From: Wyeomyia smithii
Taxonomy: Eukaryota; Arthropoda; Insecta; Diptera; Culicidae
Direction: 5' to 3'
Assembly: GCF_029784165.1 (NCBI RefSeq)
Contig: NC_073695.1
Coordinates: 201,333,136-201,397,135 of the forward strand
DNA: 64,000 bases
Shown in pieces: positions 57,401 through 64,000 of the stretch. How positions within the stretch are numbered: the first letter of the stretch is position 1; every line of letters starts with the position of its first letter. Both the position numbers and the translations under genes were made by a program. The notes under the pieces were generated by a model. It did not search any database and was not told the DNA's origin. It saw only the letters and a program-made list of their open reading frames with translations.

Positions 57401-59046
57401 AAGTTACCCTTCGGAACAGTTTCCCAGCAGCATACTGCAAAATGGGATCAAGATGACCAACGAACCCCCAACTGGATTACAGCAAAATCTGCTACGTTCC
57501 TATAAGTCAGAACCGATGAATGATGAAACCTTTTACACAGGTTGTGCCGGTAAAGATCGCGCCTTTTCGAAGCTACTTTACGGCATCTGTTTCTTCCATG
57601 CGGTCGTGCAGGAACGCCGCAAATTCGGTCCGCTAGGATGGAACATCTCGTATGGATTTAACGAGTCGGACTTCCAAATCTCAGTTCTTCAGCTGCAGCT
57701 TTTCCTCAACCAGTACGACGATATTCCGTACAATGCTATATCGTATTTGACGGGTGAGTGTAACTATGGAGGTCGTGTGACTGACGCTTGGGATCGAAGA
57801 GCTATCGTTACCATTTTGTCGGATTACGTTAACGATAGGGTCGTGCACGATCCGAATTATCGCTTTTCGAATCAAGGCGATTGCTATGGTATTCCTCTTC
57901 GGAATGAGCATCGAGAGTACGTGGCACACATTGGCAATAATGTGCCGAACTATCCGAGTCCAGCGGTGTACGGACTTCATCCAAACGCTGGCATTACGAG
58001 GGATTTGAATGCATCCAAGGTGTTACTGGAGTCGATGCTGATGACTCAGGGTGGATTATCGGAGGCAAGTGATGTTGACAAAGAAAAAAATATATTGGAA
58101 ATTGTTGAAAACATACACAGTCGGTTGCCAGCTGATTTTGATATTGAAACGGCCAAAGCAAAATATCCGGTCGATTACAGTGAATCCATGAACACTGTAC
58201 TGGTGCAGGAAATGGAGCGGTTCAATAATCTGCTGCAAGAGATAAGATCTAGCTGTGTTAATCTTAAAAAGGGTATCGCTGGATTGATCGTACTGACTCC
58301 AGAGTTGGAGGCAGTTTTCGTTGCACTCAATTTCAAAAAGATCCCGGACAGCTGGATGAAGAAATCCTACCCAAGTTTGAAACCAATTGGAGCATATATT
58401 AGCGATTTTCTAGAACGGCTCGCTTTTCTTGAGTCCTGGTATAGACTTGGGAAGCCGAACGTGTTTTGGGTTTCTGGTTTCTACTTTACACAGGCCTTTT
58501 TGACGGCAGCCATGCAAAACTACGCTCGGAAGTATCGCATTCCGATCGATATTTTGACTTTTGACTATGAGGTGTTAAAAATTTCATCGTAAGTATTTCT
58601 GTTAAATGTTCTGTAGTGAAAGTGGTAATTGAAATTCGTCCTACGCAATTCAAGAGCAAATTCACCCCCGGAAAATGGAGTTTACATCAACGGTTTATTT
58701 TTGGAAGGGGCAAAATGGAACCTTCGAGGAGCATACCTTGAGGAGCAACTTCCCAAAATGCTGATAGATATAATGCCGATTATTCATCTCATAGTAAGCA
58801 GAATTTATTTCTAAATTTACATGAACAAATCAAAAGTCAATCTTTTCTTAGCCAATCAAAGTGACCGAGCTCGAGGAAGGCACCAGATACAAATGTCCGG
58901 TTTACAAAACAGCAGAACGGAAAGGTACTCTTTCGACGACCGGTCATTCAACAAACTACGTAATCCCGGTTCTGCTGGGAACCAGACTGAATAGCGCCCA
59001 TTGGGTGAAACGAAGCGTCGCATTACTGTGTCAGACGTCTGAGTGA
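46977..59046 (+). CDS. axonemal dynein heavy chain, DNAH3/7/12 type (single-headed inner arm)
   Basis: This ATPase motor drives microtubule sliding in cilia and flagella: in insects, sperm tails and chordotonal cilia. Exons: 46977-48404, 48467-48876, 48951-49131, 49194-52400, 52461-52694, 52746-58588, 58655-58793, 58852-59046. All junctions have GT-AG and keep frame. With the inferred exon at 18804 this gives about 3,929 residues, normal for the family. Order: tail (1-1200); AAA1 with GPAGTGKT (about 1247) and CFDEFNR (about 1297); AAA2 with altered GQPFSAKS (about 1528); AAA3 with GPTGTGKT (about 1880); AAA4 with GMGGSGRQS (about 2246); stalk coiled coils around a microtubule-binding domain (about 2480-2800); AAA5-6; C-terminal domain ending WVKRSVALLCQTSE. 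No stops or frameshifts. DNAH3, 7 and 12 cannot be separated safely by eye. Confidence 0.93.
48467..48876 (+). CDS. dynein exon 3 (tail/linker)
   Basis: It starts after TTTTTTTAG with IGAYLVELIELPPDHM and ends ...LI plus AG of an Arg codon (CAG|GTGAAA). The flanking introns are 62 and 74 bp. Confidence 0.88.
48951..49131 (+). CDS. dynein exon 4
   Basis: Acceptor TTACGCAG at 48950 completes the Arg codon begun in exon 3. It encodes LCMRWLRYYNVWMDGPFEYL, a typical linker-start sequence of axonemal dyneins, and ends CKFK|GTATCG at phase 0. Confidence 0.88.
49194..52400 (+). CDS. dynein exon 5 (linker, AAA1, AAA2)
   Basis: 1,069 codons from GQTEDPDPEKHPCPLK to DEYYRE|GTGAAA. It contains the linker, the AAA1 Walker A (50760-50783) and Walker B (about 50910-50930), the NPGYAGRSELPDNLK block, and the AAA2 module with the divergent GQPFSAKS P-loop at 51603-51626. 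Confidence 0.92.
52461..52694 (+). CDS. dynein exon 6 (AAA2-AAA3 junction)
   Basis: 78 codons, phase 0, from IWKGTEESHPVPDVLG to DIHIK|GTACCG. It carries no motif of its own but is required to keep the frame between AAA2 and AAA3. Confidence 0.85.
52746..58588 (+). CDS. dynein exon 7 (AAA3, AAA4, stalk, AAA5, AAA6, C-terminal part)
   Basis: A single 5.8 kb exon. AAA3 Walker A GPTGTGKT is at 52770-52793 with FIDDMNMP as Walker B. AAA4 GMGGSGRQS starts at 53868. The stalk coiled coil rises near 54580, the microtubule-binding domain spans about 54930-55170 (LDYWAPSKRLLGDM inside) and the return helix ends near 55510. AAA5 begins near 55740 (LPTDAFSVENGII). The donor ATC|GTAAGT leaves phase 2. 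Confidence 0.92.
58655..58793 (+). CDS. dynein exon 8
   Basis: The acceptor was chosen as TTCAAG at 58653-58654. It completes the Ser codon and gives ANSPPENGVYINGLFLEGAK, matching the spacing of this C-terminal block in the family. The more T-rich CTGTAG at 58616 would put a stop in frame. It ends HLI|GTAAGC at phase 0. Confidence 0.78.
58852..59046 (+). CDS. dynein exon 9 (C-terminus)
   Basis: Acceptor TTTTCTTAG, then PIKVTELEEGTRYKCPVYKT, the ERKGTLSTTGHSTNYV block that is the hallmark of dynein heavy chain C-termini, and the final LLCQTSE before TGA at 59044-59046. Confidence 0.92.
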   Translation, partial: PIKVTELEEGTRYKCPVYKTAERKGTLSTTGHSTNYVIPVLLGTRLNSAHWVKRSVALLCQTSE

Positions 59047-59169
59047 TCTTTTTAACCCTTTTAAAATGCATGTTTCATATTCTTAATATACATAAACTCC
59101 AAACCAGATATCAAATATAGTTTAGAAAGTTTTACTCATGCATAAAACATCAGTTCAATGATGGAAAAC

Positions 59170-59175
59170 AATAAA
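59170..59175 (+). terminator. dynein polyadenylation signal
   Basis: AATAAA lies 124 bp after the dynein stop, the first such signal downstream, giving a short 3' UTR of roughly 150 bp. Confidence 0.6.
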
Positions 59176-59418
59176 TGCAAAAAGCAAAAATTTTGAAGTA
59201 CCAATAGAAGTCGAACTGATAAGCAAGCGTCATTAATTCATAGTCGTTCACAGTATTGTAGCCCACTTCGGTTGGTTTGTGAAAAGCCAATTGAGGTACT
59301 CATCTATCTCACATGTCTGCCAGCGTCGTTGTCACCATTGGTAGCCAAAGATAAGTGCCACCTGACAATTTGAATAATCTTGCCGAAAGCCTGTATCGTT
59401 CAGCAGTTAAGTACAGAC

Positions 59419-59450
59419 TATAAAAAGAATTATCACGGTTTCGGTTCACT
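59419..59450 (+). promoter_or_regulatory. core promoter: TATA box and initiator
   Basis: TATAAAAA (59419-59426) lies 29 bp upstream of the A of a TCACT initiator (59446-59450), the normal arthropod spacing. A signal-peptide-encoding ATG follows 113 bp later with no other ATG between them. This supports a separate gene starting just downstream of the dynein. Confidence 0.6.
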
Positions 59451-59562
59451 CTAGTCAACCGGTGGTAATCGTCAAATAACTGTCGTTCGCACTTGACAAG
59501 TAAGGAATATTCCGCGGAGGTTCTCAGGTCTTTTCGATTTCTGGCGTTCACGCACAGGCGCT

Positions 59563-59626
59563 ATGTGGGCGATCAAGTTGGTGGCAGCCGTTCTCGTCAT
59601 TTTTATGCTCGGAAGCATCCAAGCAG
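59563..59626 (+). CDS. first coding exon of an unidentified secreted or membrane protein
   Basis: ATG at 59563 opens MWAIKLVAAVLVIFMLGSIQ followed by Ala and the first base of the next codon. It is a textbook signal peptide: Lys at position 5, a hydrophobic core, and small residues (Gly, Ser, Ala) before the likely cleavage site. The exon ends at AAGCAG|GTGACT (phase 1), a position where many small insect secreted proteins have their first intron. A TATA-initiator pair lies upstream. No convincing continuation was found in the remaining 4.4 kb, so the other exons probably lie beyond the window. The mature protein is unknown. Confidence 0.6.
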
Positions 59627-60734
59627 GTGACTAAACTTTGGCAATGCTCGAAATGTCCGTAATATCCGGTGGTGGGAACGGAGTGGGGTGCTGTAGGTTG
59701 GATCGATCGTCAATTATCACTGAAATGCTAATTGTAAAACGGATCTCAATTATGGAAATTGAAGCGCCCGGTGAAAGTTGTTGTGTTGATTGCAGGTTAG
59801 GGATAGATATGCATGGTGTTCAGTGAAGTACTCGCAGAACTCCTGTAAGGTACATGCGTGATGTGAGTTAATTCAATTAGTTCAATGAAATTTATAAAGA
59901 AATCATAACTCCTAAGAGTTATCTGTTAAGTGAACTAATTAAAAAAGAGTAAAACCGATTAGTGACCGTGCACAGAATATGTGATAGGGACTTCGATCGT
60001 AAGTCTTTCGGTATTCCGTCAAAGCTGTTGCTATATAGTTTTTGATTCGTTCAATGTTTGAACTCGCTTTTTTATCATCTGAATTACAGTTTTGCGAGAA
60101 TGCAAGTACATTTTTCGAAATTACTTGAACTGGTTAATATGAATTCAATAACAATTAAGCAAATACAATATTTCGTAACTCAGTGCATTGCATTTTTAGT
60201 GCTTTGCGTAACACCACTCGAACGTCAACAGTATGCTTATCTCGTTAGCTTCTACTCGTACATAATAAATGTCATGTTCAGTGAACAATGTTCTGCTCAA
60301 TAATCTACTAATTCAAAGATAAGAAGGACAATACGTATCATTTGGATTGCATTCAATTAAAAAAAAAAAACGAATCTAGAAATAGATGGTGTTTGTGGTC
60401 CGATTACTACTGATATTTAAACACACACAAATTACACAGTATTGACTACCGTTTAGAGAGGTTTAACTTGTTTTGACAAATCCAATAAAAATAGTTTGCT
60501 CGCGTATGATTTGTAACGAATCTGTTGCCAGTAAGAATATGAACATCAAACAGGGCTAAGACCGCACTGTTTCAAATGGATTCGGGGATAATATATAGTG
60601 ATGAATTCGGTAAAACTGTCTTTTTTGAACTAGTCAATGGTCTGCGACTGGCTGATGTACACTTTGGTTGGAGGTGGAATTTGAAGATCGGGGTGATACG
60701 GCAATTTTGCTTACTAACGGCGCCAGATGGTAAG
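59627..60734 (+). other. probable intron of the secretory gene, no other feature
   Basis: AT-rich, with no recognisable exon or repeat. Short open frames (for example 60058-60303) lack splice support and domains. Confidence 0.4.
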
Positions 60735-60928
60735 AGCCTGTATTACACTCTTTGATTAAGCGTCAAATATTTGGCACTTTTTGACAGATACAAATTTGGT
60801 CAAAGATAATTGTTTGTCACTCTCCAATTTTTACATGGGGCGAACATGAACCATGATGTCAAATAAATTTGACCATTATGCCAGAAGGTCAAATAGTTGA
60901 CCATTAGACAAAGAGTGTACTACAGGCT
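60735..60928. mobile_element. 194 bp MITE with AGCCTGTA-TACACTCTTTG TIRs
   Basis: The left end AGCCTGTATTACACTCTTTG and the right end CAAAGAGTGTACTACAGGCT are inverted repeats of 20 bp with one mismatch. The interior has TTTGACCA/TGGTCAAA motifs. No coding capacity. The target duplication is unclear. Confidence 0.75.
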
Positions 60929-61394
60929 TTAGGTCTCGTCGGTCATCAAAACACAAGCAGGCTCGATTACCGTAGCTCAGCAGTTCTCAACCTGGGGTAC
61001 GCGAAAGCTTTTAGGGGGTACGTGAAAGAAAAATCAGTAATGGCGGACAAAGCAATTTTTCTTTATAATTTGTTTCATTTGTTGTTTGAACTTGCTCTAC
61101 ATGATTGTAGCAATCGTTTGTTTGATTGCATAGTTCAATTTGAAAACTGAATTAGACTACGACAACATGATCTACCACTACTCTCGGATTCACATAGACG
61201 CATCTGTAAAGGATTTGATGTGTACTGGAATGTTTAAATGTGAATTATCGTGGTTCTACACATTGGGATTTTGAAATGTCATTGCAAAACTTCGATGTTA
61301 CAGAGTATTAAAAGTATATAGTGAAGGCGGAAATAATGAACCCTTGTATTATTGGCTAATTTTCGATATTTGCGCACTTATTGTAGTTGTTCAT

Positions 61395-62446
61395 GGTGCT
61401 CCCACAGACCGTTATTATAAAAAAATGTACCAAAGAATATGAGTACACCAGTCGATTCGTTATGACGTCCAGAATCTCTGGTCAAAATTTCAAAATCATC
61501 GTACGGTACATTTTTGAGTAATGCCGTTTTGAAGGTCGTAAAGCACAAAAAAATGATATAAAAATGACGAATTACTTGCTTTAAAGCACGTTTTTCAACC
61601 ATTAATCTAAATATATGAAGAAAAAAAACCATGAATCTATGAAATAACTTCCAAAATAGTGGTCTAAATTCGAAAAATCGTGATTGCTTTTGATTTGAAT
61701 GTGAAAAATTAATTTTATGTTCTCAATGTCTCCAGCAAAATTGTTTCATGGACAAAGACCTTACTTTTAGCGTTTTCGGTTTTTCTAATTTCCATCTACC
61801 AGATTGCTTCTTTCAGCAAAGTTCAGTTTCGTTGAAACTGATTTTGAGGAGGAGTGTTCCACAAAAAATCTCTATTTTATCGTGTTCAGCGTACAGATAG
61901 GACATCGCAGTATTAAGCAATTGTTTTTCTTTCAAATGTTTCCACAACTTTGCTGAAGGAAGCAAATCTGGTATATTGAAAATTATAAAAAAAAAATTAT
62001 ATCTGTTAAAAAACCGAAAACGCCAAAAATAAGGCCTTGCTCTTTGAAACAATTTTGCTGAAGACATTGAGTACATAAAATCAATTTTTCAGTCAAATCT
62101 AAAGCGATCACGATTTTTCGCATTTAGACCACTGTGCACTGAGGGATTTTCAAATAAATCTCTTCACCAATCGTTAATGTCTTGAAATATAATACTTGGA
62201 ATGTGTAGATACTATTTTGGAAGTTATGTCATAGATTGGTGGTTGAAAAACGTGCTTTAAAACAAGTATTTTGTCATTTTTATATCACTTTTTTGTACTT
62301 TACGACCTTCAAAAGGGCATTACTCGAAAATGTACCGTACGATGATTTTGAAATTTTGACCAGAGATTCCGGACGTCATAACGAATCGACTGGTGTACTC
62401 AGATTCTTTGGTACATTTTTTTATAATAACGGTCTGTGGGAGCACC
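61395..62446. mobile_element. long-armed foldback element, ~1.05 kb
   Basis: The ends GGTGCTCCCACAGACCG and CGGTCTGTGGGAGCACC are perfect inverted repeats. The arms continue inward for about 350 bp or more: the minus strand of 61395-61610 and the + strand of 62240-62446 give nearly the same peptide (both contain PYDDFEILTRDSGRHNESTG). Deeper pairing involves CGTTTTCGG near 61780 and CCGAAAACG near 62012. The apparent ORFs are only arms of the repeat, with no transposase. It is a different family from the foldback at 7469-8379. Confidence 0.8.
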
Positions 62447-63209
62447 GTGTGTTATATGCTGTTATGTTATGTCATTACGATCTGCAGACAGACACTCTAT
62501 TTGAAAGAGGGACGGAGATATAACTGGAATTTCTCTGTGTCGGCTATTCCGAAAGCTTTTGACAAAAGTTGGCGGTTAAAGGTGCACTGTGGGGCAGAAC
62601 CCAGAAAAGTCGCGACAAAACTCAAAAAAACGAAATTCAGTTTTCATGCCTCATTTTATTTTCTACTTGCAGTAGACATGTTATCGACTGGAAATCACGA
62701 TAACTTACTTTGAAAAATAATTTAGAAAATGTGCTACAATATTGTGAAAGTGAGGATTCACAAGGCTTGTGAAATGAAAGAAAAAAAATTCACAGATATT
62801 TTCCAGTAGGGCATGCAAATACTTAGAAATTAATTAGCTATATCATATGACCCTCATAAAATAGAGTATAAACTAAAAGGTAATGTGATATTAGGACAGT
62901 TTTGTTGAAAATAGGTTCGAAGGAGGCATAGTATGTAAAACAAAGTTTTTTTTTGTAATTTTTCCTCATTTTCGGCAATATGAAAAACATAAAGTTCTAC
63001 GATGTTCTGCTATGACACTATTATTGTACTAAAATACAACGTATTGGCTAGTACTAAACCTAAAATCAGCTGCTACTAGTTGCGCAATTTTTCATGGGTT
63101 TACCTTTACACACACTGAGGAAACTACGCATGCAGCATCAATCATATTAACCGATGAGTCAGAAAAAAATTGATTTGCCCGTTCAAATAACCGTACCCAC
63201 GTCGCGTCG
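62447..63209. other. non-coding DNA
   Basis: AT-rich sequence with no recognisable gene or repeat. Confidence 0.4.
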
Positions 63210-63640
63210 TCGATGTCAAAGCTGCTCTTCTTTTGCTCCGGACTGGCCGAGAACGGGGTAATTTATAGTACGAAGCACCTGTCGGAAGTAGCGTCGTTCA
63301 CCAAAAAATAAGGCCGAAGACACGGTGTTTTGGCCGGATCTGGAGTCGGCTCAATATTCGAGGCGATCATTTGAGGAGATGGAACGGCTAAATGTCGATG
63401 TGGTTCCCAAATTGGTGAACCCGCCCAACGTCCCCAAGTTGCGTTTCGTCGAAGATTTCTAGCAAGCCTGAAGCGTAAGATCTACTCCAACAATTTTGTC
63501 GCGAAATTTGAGGAGGAATTGATAAATAAAATGAAAAAAGAATTTAAAAACATGCCTACACGCATGTTTTCATCCGCCATGGCGAACGTTCCGGTTAACT
63601 GCCAGATTCCGCACGCAAGATCGTAGATTTTTTCTGCACG
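63210..63640 (+). pseudogene. Tc1/mariner ITmD37E-type transposase relic
   Basis: The + strand encodes the C-terminal half of a DDE transposase. It has DTVFWPDLESAQYSR (second catalytic Asp, about 63335), then DVVPKLVNPPNVPKLRFVED with the catalytic Glu exactly 37 residues after that Asp, the spacing that defines ITmD37E elements of mosquitoes. The conserved Trp after EDF is a TAG stop (63460-63462). A frame change then leads into SLKRKIYSNNFVAKFEEELI and the tail MPTRMFSSAM. The upstream part is weakly readable (SKLLFFCSGLAENGV). It is inactive. Confidence 0.75.
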
Positions 63641-64000
63641 TAAGCTAGCATAATTACTTTCCATAGGCAATTAATCAAACCTTAGTCTTAGTTATTTTTT
63701 TACCACCATCCGAAAAAAAATCCATTTTTTTAACGTCAGCACAAAACGAAATTTTTAGCCCATTGAAGCATCTGTGTAAAATATCAGCCAGATCAAAAAT
63801 AATTGATTGAAATGTTTGCCCTATGTTGCGTGGAATTGCACAGGTTTTTCAGTTGATCCACTAAGGACATTGCAGCGGTAAAAGTACCGGGCAAACCCAC
63901 CTGTATCAACTAGCTTAGTATTGGAATCGAGCATTGACAATTCCTTACCTTAATTCTCTAATAACCTCACAGAAAACACGGTTCATGGAAGATAGTGCAC
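63641..64000. other. non-coding DNA
   Basis: No gene, terminal repeat or regulatory element recognised to the window's end. Confidence 0.35.

Noticed and set aside
58617..58654. Alternative dynein exon 8 start at the CTGTAG acceptor (58616)
   Set aside because: Using it puts a stop codon in frame after five codons; TTCAAG at 58654 restores both frame and family spacing.

Overview
The window looks like insect nuclear DNA, most likely mosquito (Culicidae, Aedes-like). Protein-coding sequence is split by small phase-consistent introns, intergenic DNA is AT-rich, and nested transposons fill most of the sequence. A transposase relic at the right end has the D37E spacing known from mosquito ITmD37E elements, and a 136 bp MITE has GGGGCCATCCAC ends and a TTA target duplication. 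The species assignment is inferred from these features.

Layout. 1-11.77 kb: intron or upstream DNA of a Mob2-like gene, holding an RT fragment, a Harbinger-type MITE, a 3.86 kb RTE-like retrotransposon with an inverted internal duplication, a long-armed foldback element, a short palindromic MITE, a tRNA-type SINE and a 1,051 bp retroposed segment with a perfect 19 bp target duplication. 11.775-12.695 kb: the last two coding exons of Mob2 (NDR/Tricornered kinase co-activator), followed by up to 5.7 kb of AT-rich probable 3' UTR. 18.804-59.046 kb: one axonemal dynein heavy chain of the DNAH3/7/12 inner-arm type on the + strand. I resolve nine exons giving about 3,929 residues. The first 51-codon exon is separated from the rest by a 28 kb intron.

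The dynein intron is a transposon nest: a CR1/Jockey-type LINE (20.75-23.35 kb), a region of LTR-retroelement debris (23.49-35.28 kb) that itself contains a 1.69 kb TIR element and a complete 3.1 kb pogo-like transposon with TIRs and TA duplication, a decayed RTE-like copy (35.9-38.06 kb), and a copia relic (38.27-46.85 kb) apparently interrupted by a 6.9 kb element that carries a nearly intact Tx1/L1-type LINE.

Downstream of the dynein, a TATA box and initiator 29 bp apart precede a short exon encoding a signal peptide. It is probably the first exon of an unidentified secreted or membrane protein whose remainder was not found. The last 4 kb hold a small TIR element, a second long-armed foldback element and the ITmD37E-type relic.

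The host genes are unrelated in role: Mob2 acts in NDR-kinase signalling and cell morphogenesis, the dynein in ciliary and flagellar motility. I see no operon-like organisation and no clear new defence or enzymatic system. The most unusual items are the retroposed 1,051 bp segment of unknown origin, the near-identical inverted RT duplication, the hairpin-scarred transposase and the overlooked secretory first exon.
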